64,000 bases of DNA from Flavobacterium sp. 102 (GCF_003634615.1 NZ_RBKX01000001.1:868001-932000), one strand, 5' to 3'. Numbered from the stretch's first letter, positions 25,514-34,972 are shown. Made by a program: numbers and translations. Notes: generated by a model not told the origin, from the sequence alone.

Positions 25514-27040
25514 TTATTTCAATTTTTTAATCTGATATAAATCGTGTCTTCTGTCTTTTAGAATTCGGACACTTCCGTGTTCATGGAGTTTTTTCAGCAA
25601 ATCCAAATCAACATCCACAATCAAAGTCATTTCGGTATTTGGCGTGGCTTCTGCTTTTATTCCATTACTTGGAAAAGCAAAATCAGAAGGTGTAAAAACG
25701 GCTGTTTGCGCATATTGGATGTCCATGTTGTTTACTTTGGGTAAATTCCCAACGCATCCCGCTATCGCTACATAACATTCATTTTCGATGGCTCGGGCTT
25801 GTGCGCAAAGTTTTACACGAGTATAGCCGTTTTGGGTATCGGTTAGGAACGGAACAAATAAAATTTCCATGCCTTGGTCTGACATTAATCGGGATAATTC
25901 AGGAAATTCAACATCATAACAAATCATAATTCCAATTTTTCCGCAATCGGTATCAAAGGTTTTGATTTCGGATCCGCCTTTCATTCCCCAGTATTGCACT
26001 TCGTTTGGCGTGATGTGAATTTTAGTGTACATTTCAAATGTTCCGTCTCTTTTGCACAAAAATCCAACATTGTACAAAACGCCATCTTCTAAATAAGGCA
26101 TGCTTCCTGTAATGATGTTGATGTTGTATGAAATGGCGAATTCTTGAAATCTTTTGCGAATCGGCTCACTGTAATTGGCAATTTCTCGGATAGCATCTGC
26201 TTCCGATAAATGATTGAAATCGGCCATCAAAGGTGCGATGAAGAGCTCCGGGAAAAGTGCAAAATCACTTCCGTAACCAGAAACAACGTCTATAAAAAAT
26301 TCAGATTGTTCGAAAAGTGCTTCCAAATTGGCTAGCGGACGCATTTGCCATTGTACTAAACCAATCCGAATAACACTTTTTCTGGTGTTGATTAGTTTGG
26401 GACTTTTATCATAATAGATATTGTTCCATTCGAGTAAAACGGCAAATTCCTTTGAGCTTTTATCTCCTTCGAGATAATTTCGCATGATTTTGATTACGTG
26501 AAAATCATTGCTCAGTTGAAAGGAAAGTACGGGATCATAAATTTCTTTTTGGCGTACTTTATCGATATATATTTTTGGCGTAATCTCTTCGGAATATTTA
26601 GTGTAATTGGGAATTCGGCCTGCAAACATAATGGCTTTTAGGTTCAATTGTTCGCATAACTCTTTTCGGGTATCATATAAACGACGACCGAGGCGTAAAC
26701 CTCTGTATTTTGGATGAATGAAAACATCAATACCATACAATACATCACCCAAAGGATCGTGCGTTGAAAAAGTATAGTTCCCAGTAATGTCAGCATAATT
26801 GTGTGTGCTGTTGGCCGTGTCTTCATTTACAATTAATGAAAGCGCAGAACCTACCACTTTGCCATCAACTAAAATCACTAATTGCCCTTCGGGGAAAATA
26901 GTCAAAAGTTTGTTGATATGATGTTCTTTCCAATAGGCGTTTTCCAACTCGCTATAGGCTTCCATCATTGATTTTTTTAATTCTTTGTAATCTTCGATGC
27001 GTAAATTTCGCAGTTCAACTTTGTTTATTTCAGTTTGCAT
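25514..27040 (-). CDS. GNAT acetyltransferase - carbon-nitrogen hydrolase fusion
   Basis: 508 residues in two enzymes. The N-terminal GNAT domain (~5-215) has the acetyl-CoA loop RGLRLGRRLYDTR. The C-terminal nitrilase-family domain (~225-508) has the Glu-Lys-Cys triad in LFPELF, KIHITPNE and ICYDVEFPE. Such fusions are annotated in many bacteria, but I know of no established substrate. It would both acetylate and hydrolyse amide/nitrile bonds of related metabolites, or acylate a target using an amide donor (inference). The minus-strand leader contains TACCTTTA, one base off the promoter consensus. Confidence 0.9.
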   Translation of the reverse strand: MQTEINKVELRNLRIEDYKELKKSMMEAYSELENAYWKEHHINKLLTIFPEGQLVILVDGKVVGSALSLIVNEDTANSTHNYADITGNYTFSTHDPLGDVLYGIDVFIHPKYRGLRLGRRLYDTRKELCEQLNLKAIMFAGRIPNYTKYSEEITPKIYIDKVRQKEIYDPVLSFQLSNDFHVIKIMRNYLEGDKSSKEFAVLLEWNNIYYDKSPKLINTRKSVIRIGLVQWQMRPLANLEALFEQSEFFIDVVSGYGSDFALFPELFIAPLMADFNHLSEADAIREIANYSEPIRKRFQEFAISYNINIITGSMPYLEDGVLYNVGFLCKRDGTFEMYTKIHITPNEVQYWGMKGGSEIKTFDTDCGKIGIMICYDVEFPELSRLMSDQGMEILFVPFLTDTQNGYTRVKLCAQARAIENECYVAIAGCVGNLPKVNNMDIQYAQTAVFTPSDFAFPSNGIKAEATPNTEMTLIVDVDLDLLKKLHEHGSVRILKDRRHDLYQIKKLK

Positions 27041-27078
27041 AAAAACCTAATTTTGATAAAGGTAGGTAAATTAATTCC

Positions 27079-27121
27079 CGTTTACAAACGTTTACAAACA
27101 ATTACAACCGAAAGTAAACGG
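27079..27121. repeat. Tandem 10-mer and flanking inverted repeat between divergent genes
   Basis: CGTTTACAAA occurs twice head to tail (27079-27088, 27089-27098), followed by a degenerate third copy. CCGTTTAC at 27078-27085 is inverted as GTAAACGG at 27114-27121. It lies in the 189-bp gap between the GNAT-nitrilase gene and ssb and could be an operator; no factor is known. Confidence 0.45.
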
Positions 27122-27229
27122 TAAGAAACCGACTAATTTTTTCTAACCGTCACAACTTTGCCTTGTTGATTTGAAACAACAGTCAACACGAGAAGTAATT
27201 TTAACAATAACATTTAAATTTTAAACGCC

Positions 27230-27562
27230 ATGAATGCAATGAAAAACAGAGTACAGTTAATTGGTCACGTAGGACAAGAACCGGAAGTAAAAACTTTTGA
27301 CGGAGGAAAAAAAGTAGCTAATATTACTATCGCCACGAATGATTATTACACCAACGACAAAGGTGAAAAAGTAGAAAATACCGAATGGCACAAAGTAGTT
27401 GCTTGGGGCAAAACTGCCGAAATCATTGAGAAGTATGTAACCAAAGGCAAAGAAATTGCTATTGAAGGTAAATTAACCCACAGGAGTTATGACGACAAAG
27501 ACGGTACCAAACGTTATGTTAGCGAAGTGGTTGTAAATGACATTTTGTTGTTAGGTAAATAA
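27230..27562 (+). CDS. ssb: Single-stranded DNA-binding protein (short form)
   Basis: 110 residues, nearly all OB fold: KNRVQLIGHVGQEPEVK, ANITIATNDYYTNDKGEKVENTEWHKVVAWGK, then IEGKLTHRSYDDKDG. It ends at DILLLGK, so the flexible linker and the acidic C-terminal tip that recruits partner proteins are missing. A longer essential SSB would be expected elsewhere. This form may act in competence, stress or as an accessory SSB. ATG codons at 27230 and 27239 are both possible starts. Confidence 0.92.
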   Translation: MNAMKNRVQLIGHVGQEPEVKTFDGGKKVANITIATNDYYTNDKGEKVENTEWHKVVAWGKTAEIIEKYVTKGKEIAIEGKLTHRSYDDKDGTKRYVSEVVVNDILLLGK

Positions 27563-27582
27563 CATTTTACAGTCACTTAGTT

Positions 27583-27617
27583 AAAACGGCAAAGTCTATA
27601 CTTTGCCGTTTTTTATT
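27583..27617 (+). terminator. Intrinsic terminator after ssb
   Basis: A 12-bp perfect stem AAAACGGCAAAG/CTTTGCCGTTTT (27583-27594, 27601-27612) with a 6-nt loop and a T run. Confidence 0.9.
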
Positions 27618-27762
27618 TAGAATTTCGTAATAATTTAACTCAATAAATATAAAGTTGTCAACACGAAAACGTTTTCGGTGTCTATTTGAAAATAGAGAAG
27701 TAATGATTGTCCAATAATTTAATTACATTTATTTCGGTCAATTTGTCAAACAAACCAAAAAC

Positions 27763-28191
27763 ATGAAAAAATTAAAATTAATGTTGATTTTAATTACGGC
27801 TTTATTTGCCGTCAACTTTGGTTTGGCACAAGTAGGAATTAACACTTCAAACCCATTAAGTACCTTAGATATTAATGGTAATCTATCGGTCAAAACTATA
27901 TCGCTTACGGGAAGTGGTTCGGCAACTTTAATTAGTGATGGGGTTTATATTTCTATTGCTCCGCAAGCAACGGATCAAGAATTCAGATTACCAAGTGCGG
28001 TAGTTTTTCCGGGTAGAGTATACATTATCAGAAATATTCAAAATTCGATTACGGCCAAGTTAACTTCAGCCGTCGGGTTGTTATTTCCAAAAGGTTCCAC
28101 TGTAGGAAGTACTGAAATTTATATGTTCGAAGGCAGTAAAAGAAGCATAATTGTAATTAGTGATGGCGCTAATTGGACCTATTTTGACTAA
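27763..28191 (+). CDS. Small secreted protein with Bacteroidetes VGINTxxP head motif
   Basis: 142 residues with a signal peptide cut after LAQ (about residue 23). Directly after it comes VGINTSNPLSTLDINGNLSV, the motif that opens many large secreted or tail-fibre-like Bacteroidetes proteins. The rest is a single small beta-rich domain with no C-terminal sorting signal. It looks like a stand-alone head domain. Function unknown. It is flanked by terminators on both sides, so it is monocistronic. Confidence 0.78.
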   Translation: MKKLKLMLILITALFAVNFGLAQVGINTSNPLSTLDINGNLSVKTISLTGSGSATLISDGVYISIAPQATDQEFRLPSAVVFPGRVYIIRNIQNSITAKLTSAVGLLFPKGSTVGSTEIYMFEGSKRSIIVISDGANWTYFD

Positions 28192-28195
28192 ATAA

Positions 28196-28226
28196 AAAAA
28201 CCTTCTAATGTTGAAGGCTTTTTATT
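28196..28226. terminator. Weak bidirectional terminator
   Basis: A 5-bp stem CCTTC/GAAGG (28201-28205, 28213-28217) with T runs on both outer sides. It lies between the convergent secreted-protein gene and the Cys/Lys-rich gene. Confidence 0.5.
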
Positions 28227-28405
28227 TTATTCAGTTTTTTGATCAAATCAAACATTGGACACCTTTTGCATCTTTTGTCCTCTGACTTCTTATACTTTTC
28301 ACAACACTCAGATTTACAGTTTTCAGCAATCTTGTGTGTTTTAAGGAGTAGTTTTTTGTGCTTTTTATCCTTTTCTTTGGTCTTATTTTTTTCTTTCTTG
28401 CCCAC
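28205..28405 (-). CDS. Small Lys/Cys-rich protein, function unknown
   Basis: 66 residues beginning at a GTG (28403-28405); no in-frame ATG exists upstream. The N-terminal half is almost all Lys/Glu (MGKKEKNKTKEKDKKHKK). The second half has Cys in CKSECCEKYKKSEDKRCKRCP, six Cys in about twenty residues, which suggests metal or Fe-S binding. It lies 37 bp downstream of ferritin on the same strand and may share its transcript. I recall similar small proteins in flavobacteria, but no function. Confidence 0.6.
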   Translation of the reverse strand: MGKKEKNKTKEKDKKHKKLLLKTHKIAENCKSECCEKYKKSEDKRCKRCPMFDLIKKLNKIKSLQH

Positions 28406-28442
28406 CTTTTCTACATTTATAATAAGTACGTGTTAAACCGGA

Positions 28443-28964
28443 TTACGGTTTTGTGTTCAAAGAAACAGAGCTGGTTACAACCAATTGCTGAATATCACGG
28501 TCAAATAAGTATAAACCACCGCGGTCTTCACCAATTAAATTGATTTTGTCTAAAATGGTTTTGGCTTGTGCTTCTTCTTCTATTTGCTCAGCTACGTACC
28601 ATTGCAAGAAATTGTGAGTAGCATAATCTTTTTCGCCTAAAGTGATATGGACCAATTCGTTAATTGAATTTGAAACAAACAATTCGTGTTGGTACAATTC
28701 TTCAAACATTTCTTTGAATGTCCCGAACTTTGTTTTTGGGGCTTTTAGTTCCGTGATGGTAGCATGCGATCCTCTTTCGTTAACATATTTAACGAGCTTT
28801 AACATGTGTTGGCGTTCTTCGTCAGATTGACCGTACATGAATTGAGCAACACCTTCAAGTCCTTGTACTTCAGCCCAACAAGCCATAGACAAATAAATTT
28901 GTGATGATTCCGCTTCAATGCGTATTTGATTGTTAAGTGCGTTTTCGATATTAGCTTGTAACAT
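28443..28964 (-). CDS. ftnA: Bacterial non-haem ferritin
   Basis: 173 residues in the ferritin four-helix fold. The ferroxidase ligands are visible in helix A (NQIRIEAESSQIYLSMA), helix B (DEERQHMLKLV) and helix D (YVAEQIEEEAQAKTILDKI). No haem-binding Met as in bacterioferritin is evident. It stores iron as ferric mineral in the cytoplasm, which fits with the iron uptake genes elsewhere in the window. The leader has TAACTTTA, one base off the promoter consensus. Confidence 0.95.
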   Translation of the reverse strand: MLQANIENALNNQIRIEAESSQIYLSMACWAEVQGLEGVAQFMYGQSDEERQHMLKLVKYVNERGSHATITELKAPKTKFGTFKEMFEELYQHELFVSNSINELVHITLGEKDYATHNFLQWYVAEQIEEEAQAKTILDKINLIGEDRGGLYLFDRDIQQLVVTSSVSLNTKP

Positions 28965-28990
28965 GATATTTTTTTTGTAAAGTTAGAAAA

Positions 28991-29614
28991 TTATTCGTTT
29001 AACAACTCTTGAAGTAAAGTTAAAAATTGCCCAACATGATAGCCATCGGCTAATCCGTGATGCACGTGAACTGCAATAGCCATGGTTTTTTTGCCGTTTT
29101 CTTCGACCATTTTGCCAAAAGAAACTTTCGGACAACTGTCAGGCCAAGTGAAACTTCTAGCATGTGAATAAGAAGTAAAATCAATCCAAGGTACAGCAGA
29201 AAAGTGAATTAAATTGTCTTCAAAATCACGTGTGATTAATCCGATTGTGTTTTGAATTCGCTCAATTTCTTTTTTGGTGATTTTGGCAAATTCATTTAAG
29301 TTTTTGTCATATTCCATTAAGGAAAAACCAAAAGTTTTGTCTTCGCGTAAAATGGTAGCTGAAGCATCAATTCTGTCAAAAACATACACTTCATTATCAA
29401 TAATTCGGTAACGGAAATTTTCTACAGCATTGACTCCAATTAATGTTTTATGCAAATAATAGGTGAAAAATGAAACACCTAATTTCTTAGCATTCGTATA
29501 AGCATTGGAACAATCCACTCTAGTGGTGATACCAAAAAAAGGTTCTTCCATTTGTTTAAAGAATAGAAAATGCTCTTTTCGATTCCAAGTCTCTAGTTCA
29601 AGTTTGTGCTTCAT
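28991..29614 (-). CDS. Chloramphenicol acetyltransferase-like (type A CAT fold) acyltransferase
   Basis: 207 residues. The catalytic HHxxxDGxH motif is present as VHHGLADGYH (His185/His186), and the N-terminal WNRKEHFLFF plus SYSHARSFTWPDS match the CAT family. CAT-like proteins are common chromosomal genes in Bacteroidetes, so resistance should not be assumed. Base composition and neighbours are ordinary, with no mobile element nearby. The natural substrate is unknown. Confidence 0.85.
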   Translation of the reverse strand: MKHKLELETWNRKEHFLFFKQMEEPFFGITTRVDCSNAYTNAKKLGVSFFTYYLHKTLIGVNAVENFRYRIIDNEVYVFDRIDASATILREDKTFGFSLMEYDKNLNEFAKITKKEIERIQNTIGLITRDFEDNLIHFSAVPWIDFTSYSHARSFTWPDSCPKVSFGKMVEENGKKTMAIAVHVHHGLADGYHVGQFLTLLQELLNE

Positions 29615-29679
29615 GGATGAAGATAATTATTTCAGCTTAACTAATTCTGAGTGTTTTAATCAGCGAATTTGCGGTGATT

Positions 29680-30369
29680 TTATTTTAATAAAATTGGCAA
29701 AACCTCAGTAATTTTTTCCAAAGCGGTAAAGTTAGGATGTTCTACTTTGTGGCTGATTTTTTCATGTTCCCAAGTCGTGTGAAACGGAATATGCACCGCA
29801 TAACCGCCAATGCCTAACACTGGTAAAACATCTGATTTAAGAGAATTGCCAATCATAAAAAACTCATCTGCTTTGATTTCCAAACGCTTTAACAAATCTT
29901 CATAATCTTTTTCTTTTTTATCCGACATCACTTCGATATGGTGAAAATAATGGCCTAAACCGGAGTTGTGTAATTTTCTCCGTTGGTCCAATAAATCGCC
30001 TTTGGTTGCCACAACTAATTTGTATTTTCCGTTTAAAGCCGCCAAAGTTTCTTCTACACCATCCAATAATTCGATAGGTTTTTGAAGCAATTCTTTACCG
30101 TATTCCGTAATCTTTTCAATAGTTTCGATCGAAATGGTATTGTTCGAAATTTTCATCGCGGCTTCAATCATCGAAAGGATATAGCCTTTGATTCCGTAAC
30201 CGTATAATTCTAAATTGGCGATTTCGGTTTTAAACAATTCCTGTGACAAACCTTGATGCGACAAATAATCGCTCATCAAAGCACAGAATTTCTCTTCCGT
30301 TTCTTGAAAATACGGTTCGTTGACAAACAAAGTGTCATCGGCGTCGAAAGCGATTACTTTTAGGTTCAT
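29680..30369 (-). CDS. HAD-superfamily hydrolase
   Basis: 229 residues. Motif I is AFDADDTLF (nucleophile Asp9), motif II lies in VVATKGD, and motif IV in MIGNSLKSDVLP. The cap is a C1-type helical insertion. It is probably a small-molecule phosphatase such as a phosphoglycolate- or nucleotidase-like enzyme; the substrate is not evident. It starts 3 bp after the secreted protein of unknown function and is third in the metG operon. Confidence 0.9.
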   Translation of the reverse strand: MNLKVIAFDADDTLFVNEPYFQETEEKFCALMSDYLSHQGLSQELFKTEIANLELYGYGIKGYILSMIEAAMKISNNTISIETIEKITEYGKELLQKPIELLDGVEETLAALNGKYKLVVATKGDLLDQRRKLHNSGLGHYFHHIEVMSDKKEKDYEDLLKRLEIKADEFFMIGNSLKSDVLPVLGIGGYAVHIPFHTTWEHEKISHKVEHPNFTALEKITEVLPILLK

Positions 30370-30372
30370 GTA

Positions 30373-31830
30373 TTAGTCATTGAATTTATAAAACGAATAA
30401 GTTTTGGTTTCTTTATCGAAACCGGCATAGAACAAAGCCGAATTAAATTTGAATACAACAGGAGAACTTAAATTCTCTTTTGTTTCTGAAAATTCTCTTA
30501 ATTTATCAAAAGCGGTTTTTTTAACATCGCCTTCAAGATGATTGAAATTATTGTCAAACAAACAATTGATGTAAACTACTTTTCGTCCTTTATAGGAATT
30601 CAAGTTATTCATAGAATAATTAGAAGAAATAGCACTTCCAATCAATGCGCCGGTAAATCCGCCAAGTAAAGCACCATACATTGCCGCATTGTTTTCTACT
30701 AAAGAAACACCACCAATAACCATATACAAATTATCATTGGCTGAAAAAATGGATAGGGATGGATTTAAGTCATTTATTTTGCGTATCAACTGACTGGATT
30801 TGTCTAAAACTCTTTTGCTTTTAACATTGCCATTTTCCTGATAGATGTCGGAGTTTTTAAAAGTAATTTCTTGACTATTGATGAGAAATTGCTTTTTTTC
30901 CAGACCTTCCATGTCTTTTACAGACAATTTCATGAAGCTTGAATTGATTTTTGTCTGAACAATTTTGTCCTGAAGAAAAAAGGAGTTTGAATCATAGCTA
31001 TAACCAGTCGATTGTCCGTTTTCATCTATTATGCGCTGATCTTCAGGAAAATTGGGTTGCGTAAACATTTTTGTGGAAGCCGAAAAATCATCTAGATCAA
31101 TAGTGAAAGTTTGTGTAAATCTTCTGTTGTTGTCTAATGTAAACAGCAATTTATTCCCTAAAACATAAATCTTGCGTTTGTTAGCGCTGAAAGCTAATGA
31201 AGCAGGCGATTCATTTGAAATTGTTTGAAATGAATAAGGCATTTCATAATTTGTTGAGCTGGAAACAATTTCCCATAAGGTTGTGATTTTGTCTTCTCTG
31301 TCAAGAAATCTTTTTGCTGTTAAGTCGACAGTTTTTTTAGTAAGATTTCCGTCTTTTAAGATGTAGAAATTCAATATACCCGTACTTTTTACAATGGTAA
31401 TCATGTAAAAAATATTGTTGACAGTAATCTGCTTTATGATTTTTTCTTTGGCAAGAGGGATATTCACGGGTTTAGAATTGGCTTTTTTAGCATCATAATC
31501 GAAACATTGAGACAGCATTTCTTTACCGTTTGAATTGGACCAATAAACGTAATATTGATTTCCGGATATGCTATAACCAACGATATCATCATAATCTTTT
31601 GATGGACTTTCAGAGGCAATCGAATCGATTACGCTAAAATTTTCATCAAATCGAACAGAATGCACCTTGTTTTTGTCACTAAAAAACAATGAAACTTGCT
31701 TTTTGTTTTCTTCCACAATCTGGAAAACATCTGATTTTTTATTGATGCTTAAACTTGTATTTTTTATCATTTCTTGTGAAAAAGAATGAAAGCCAATTAG
31801 GCAAATAAGTGTTAAAAAGGATTTTCTCAT
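30373..31830 (-). CDS. Secreted protein of unknown function with glycine-zipper segment
   Basis: 485 residues with a signal peptide (FLTLICLIGFHSFSQ). The bulk is beta-rich repeats that look propeller-like by eye. Near residues 385-410 the stretch NAAMYGALLGGFTGALIGSAI is a glycine-zipper that could insert in a membrane. I do not recognise the family. It lies 15 bp after metG and 3 bp before the HAD gene, probably in one transcript. Confidence 0.75.
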   Translation of the reverse strand: MRKSFLTLICLIGFHSFSQEMIKNTSLSINKKSDVFQIVEENKKQVSLFFSDKNKVHSVRFDENFSVIDSIASESPSKDYDDIVGYSISGNQYYVYWSNSNGKEMLSQCFDYDAKKANSKPVNIPLAKEKIIKQITVNNIFYMITIVKSTGILNFYILKDGNLTKKTVDLTAKRFLDREDKITTLWEIVSSSTNYEMPYSFQTISNESPASLAFSANKRKIYVLGNKLLFTLDNNRRFTQTFTIDLDDFSASTKMFTQPNFPEDQRIIDENGQSTGYSYDSNSFFLQDKIVQTKINSSFMKLSVKDMEGLEKKQFLINSQEITFKNSDIYQENGNVKSKRVLDKSSQLIRKINDLNPSLSIFSANDNLYMVIGGVSLVENNAAMYGALLGGFTGALIGSAISSNYSMNNLNSYKGRKVVYINCLFDNNFNHLEGDVKKTAFDKLREFSETKENLSSPVVFKFNSALFYAGFDKETKTYSFYKFND

Positions 31831-31845
31831 GTTTTTGTTTTGGAA

Positions 31846-33903
31846 TTAACTAATCAAAGCGCCATTATCCACACCATCAGCATCAGGATTGACAAAAACC
31901 AATTTGCCTTCAGCGTTATTTGTCATCAAAATCATGCCCTGACTTTCCACGCCGCGCAACGCTCTTGGTGCCAAATTCACTAAAACCGTAACGCGTTTTC
32001 CCACGACTTCTTCTGGCGAAAAATGTTCTGCAATTCCTGAAACTATAGTGCGAACATCAATTCCGGTATCGACTTTTAGTACCAAAAGTTTATTGGCTTT
32101 CGGCATTTTTTCAGCTTCCAAAATCGTTCCGACACGCAAATCTAATTTGGAGAAATCTTCAAAGGTTGTCGTTGGTTTTTGTGGTTCTGTTACTTGGTTT
32201 TCCATAACATTCGCTTTTTTAGTCGCTTCGAGTTTGTCTATTTGTTTTTGGATTTCGGCATCTTCAATTTGGGCAAATAATATTTCGGCTTCGCCAATTT
32301 GATGTCCGGCCTGAATTAATTCGGAAGTTTCTGCAACCGAATTCCAGCTCAAGCTTTCCAATTTTAAAATCTTCGATAATTTATTTGACGTAAAAGGTAA
32401 AAATGGTTCAGCCAAAACTTGTAAAGCCGCCGCAATTTGCAACGCCACATACATTTGGGTTTGCACGCGTTCCGGATTGGTTTTAACCATTTTCCAAGGT
32501 TCTTCGTCGGCTAAATATTTATTTCCGAGACGAGCGACATTCATCAATTCGCCTTGTGCTTCTCTAAAACGGTAACGCTCAATCGAACTCGAAATCACCG
32601 CAGGATAGGCTTTTAATTCGGCTAAAGTTTGTTCGTCAACATCACTAAATTCGTTTGGCGAAGGAACAATGCCGGTGTAATATTTATTGGTTAAAACGAC
32701 TACACGATTGATGAAGTTGCCAAAAATCGCTGCCAGTTCGTTGTTATTTCTCGCCTGAAAATCTTTCCAGGTAAAGTCGTTGTCTTTGGTTTCCGGTGCG
32801 TTTGCCGTTAAAGCATAACGCAAAACATCTTGCTTTTCAGGGAAATCGATTAAGTATTCATGCAACCAAACCGCCCAGTTTTTAGAAGTTGATAATTTAT
32901 TGCCTTCTAAATTCAAGAACTCATTCGCAGGAACATTATCAGGTAAAATAAAACTGCCTTCGGCTTTCAACATCGCCGGAAAAATGATACAATGGAAAAC
33001 GATATTATCTTTTCCGATGAAATGAACCAATTTAGTGTCATCTTTTTTCCAATAATCTTCCCAGTTTTTGCCTTCGCGCGCTGCCCATTCTTTGGTTGAA
33101 GAAATATAACCAATTGGTGCATCAAACCAAACGTATAGTTTTTTGCCTTCTGCGCCTTCAACAGGAACATCGATTCCCCAATCTAAGTCACGCGTTACGG
33201 CACGAGGTTTTAAGCCATCGTCTAACCAAGATTTCACTTGTCCGAGAACATTGGTTTTCCAATCTTTGGCGTGTCCAACCAAAATCCATTCTTTTAAGAA
33301 ATCATCATAACGATCCAAAGGTAAAAACCAGTGTTTGGTCGATTTCAAAATCGGTGTTTCTCCTGTGATGGTTGATTTCGGATTGATTAAATCTGTTGCG
33401 TTTAAAGTCGAGCCACAACGTTCACATTGGTCGCCATAAGCTTCCGGATTTTCACATTTCGGACAGGTTCCGGTTACGAAACGGTCGGCTAAAAATTGGT
33501 CCGCTTTGGCATCATATAATTGCTCGGTTACTTCTTCGATGAAGTCACCATTGTCGTATAGTTTTCTGAAAAATTCAGACGCAGTATCGTGGTGAATTTT
33601 AGAAGACGTTCTCGAATAATTGTCAAATGAAATTCCGAAATCAATAAAAGACTGACGAATAATGCCGTCGTATTTGTCGATTACCTGCTGTGGCGTGATG
33701 CCTTCCTTTTTCGCTTTCATCGAAATGGCAACGCCGTGTTCGTCGCTTCCGCAAATAAAAGCCACATCTTTTCCTTGTAATCTTAAATAGCGCGCGTAAA
33801 TGTCTGAAGGCACATAAACTCCGGCCAAATGACCGATGTGAATTGGTCCATTAGTATAAGGCAAAGCGGCCGTAATGGTATATCTTTTTGGATTTTCTAA
33901 CAT
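31846..33903 (-). CDS. metG: Methionyl-tRNA synthetase
   Basis: 685 residues: HIGH motif ([10 protein letters not shown]), zinc knuckle [23 protein letters not shown]-type loop NKLSTSKNW, the anticodon-binding helical domain, and a C-terminal EMAP-like tRNA-binding domain (~580-685; [18 protein letters not shown]). It charges tRNA-Met in the cytoplasm. It is the first gene of a three-gene unit with its own promoter element at 33922-33929. Confidence 0.97.
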   Translation of the reverse strand: MLENPKRYTITAALPYTNGPIHIGHLAGVYVPSDIYARYLRLQGKDVAFICGSDEHGVAISMKAKKEGITPQQVIDKYDGIIRQSFIDFGISFDNYSRTSSKIHHDTASEFFRKLYDNGDFIEEVTEQLYDAKADQFLADRFVTGTCPKCENPEAYGDQCERCGSTLNATDLINPKSTITGETPILKSTKHWFLPLDRYDDFLKEWILVGHAKDWKTNVLGQVKSWLDDGLKPRAVTRDLDWGIDVPVEGAEGKKLYVWFDAPIGYISSTKEWAAREGKNWEDYWKKDDTKLVHFIGKDNIVFHCIIFPAMLKAEGSFILPDNVPANEFLNLEGNKLSTSKNWAVWLHEYLIDFPEKQDVLRYALTANAPETKDNDFTWKDFQARNNNELAAIFGNFINRVVVLTNKYYTGIVPSPNEFSDVDEQTLAELKAYPAVISSSIERYRFREAQGELMNVARLGNKYLADEEPWKMVKTNPERVQTQMYVALQIAAALQVLAEPFLPFTSNKLSKILKLESLSWNSVAETSELIQAGHQIGEAEILFAQIEDAEIQKQIDKLEATKKANVMENQVTEPQKPTTTFEDFSKLDLRVGTILEAEKMPKANKLLVLKVDTGIDVRTIVSGIAEHFSPEEVVGKRVTVLVNLAPRALRGVESQGMILMTNNAEGKLVFVNPDADGVDNGALIS

Positions 33904-33921
33904 ATTCTTTTAAATAGAGAG

Positions 33922-33929
33922 CAAAAATA
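33922..33929 (-). promoter_or_regulatory. -7 promoter element of metG
   Basis: The minus strand reads TATTTTTG, 18 bases before the ATG of metG. Confidence 0.6.
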
Positions 33930-33971
33930 ACTTTTTAGCCACGAAATCTCGAATTAATTTTGGGATTTGTT

Positions 33972-33979
33972 TACTTTTG
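33972..33979 (+). promoter_or_regulatory. -7 promoter element of S66 carboxypeptidase gene
   Basis: TACTTTTG matches TAnnTTTG, 30 bases before the ATG at 34010, and is divergent from the metG element. Confidence 0.6.
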
Positions 33980-34009
33980 GTACAGCCAATTTACAATCAT
34001 TTTTGATTC

Positions 34010-34966
34010 ATGCGAATCCTTTTAATCTTAGTTTCACTAATTACATTTTCTTCTTATTCCCAAAAAAAGATGATTACACCACCATATCTCCAAAAAGGCG
34101 ACACGATTGCCATCGTTTCTACAGCGCGAAAAAACATTGATGACAACCTAAAACCGACGATTGATATGCTTGAAGGTTGGGGTTTGAAAGTCAAAATCGG
34201 GAACACCATTGGTTTGGATTATTACCAGTTGGCCGGAACTGACGAACAACGAACGGCAGATTTTCAAGCACAAATGGACAATCCGAATATCAAAGCGATT
34301 TGGTGTGTTCGCGGCGGTTATGGCACCGTGAAAATCATTGATCAGTTAGACTTTACTAAGTTCAAGCAACACCCAAAATGGATTATCGGTTTTAGTGACG
34401 TTACCGTTTTACACAGTCATTTGAACCGAATGGGAATTGAATCTTTGCATGCGATTATGCCGGTGAGCGTGGCGCGAGCGACTGATGAAGCAAAAAACTC
34501 ACTTTGTACCGCATTGTTTGGCGAAAAATTACAATACACTTTAGATTGCGACGCTTTGAATCATTTGGGCAAAGCCAAAGGCGAATTGGTTGGTGGAAAT
34601 CTTTCAATTTTGTACAGTTTGTTAGGCTCTGAATCCGCGATTGATTGTAACGATAAAATTCTTTTCATTGAAGATTTAGACGAATATTTATACCATATCG
34701 ACCGAATGATGATGAACCTAAAACGAAACGGATGTTTGAGCAGTTTGAAAGGAATCATTGTTGGTGGCATGACCGACATGAAAGACAACGAAATTCCATG
34801 GGGAAGAAACGCTTTGGAAATTATTGAAGACAAGGTAAAAGGATTAAATATTCCTATCATTTATAACTTTCCGGCCGGACATATCAGAGACAATCGTGCG
34901 CTAATTTTTGGCAGACAAGTTTCGATGGAAGTTACGGCGCAAACAAGTAAAGTAATTTTTGAATAG
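34010..34966 (+). CDS. LD-carboxypeptidase, S66 family
   Basis: 318 residues with a signal peptide (cut near residue 17, SYSQ). YLQKGDTIAIVSTAR, CVRGGYGTVKIID and the nucleophile elbow GFSDVTVLHSHL are family marks. The Glu and His of the triad lie in FIEDLDEYLYHIDR and NFPAGHIRDN. The family cleaves the L,D bond between residues 3 and 4 of murein tetrapeptides. The signal peptide suggests periplasmic action rather than cytosolic recycling (LdcA). Confidence 0.92.
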   Translation: MRILLILVSLITFSSYSQKKMITPPYLQKGDTIAIVSTARKNIDDNLKPTIDMLEGWGLKVKIGNTIGLDYYQLAGTDEQRTADFQAQMDNPNIKAIWCVRGGYGTVKIIDQLDFTKFKQHPKWIIGFSDVTVLHSHLNRMGIESLHAIMPVSVARATDEAKNSLCTALFGEKLQYTLDCDALNHLGKAKGELVGGNLSILYSLLGSESAIDCNDKILFIEDLDEYLYHIDRMMMNLKRNGCLSSLKGIIVGGMTDMKDNEIPWGRNALEIIEDKVKGLNIPIIYNFPAGHIRDNRALIFGRQVSMEVTAQTSKVIFE

Positions 34967-34972
34967 ACATCC

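Noticed and set aside
28358..28543. Plus-strand small hydrophobic frame
   Set aside because: Antisense to the Lys-rich gene and the ferritin 3' end; hydrophobicity comes from complementing Lys codons.
28991..29614. Acquired chloramphenicol resistance gene
   Set aside because: The CAT fold is present, but there is no mobile element, integron or compositional shift, and CAT-like chromosomal genes are ordinary in Bacteroidetes.
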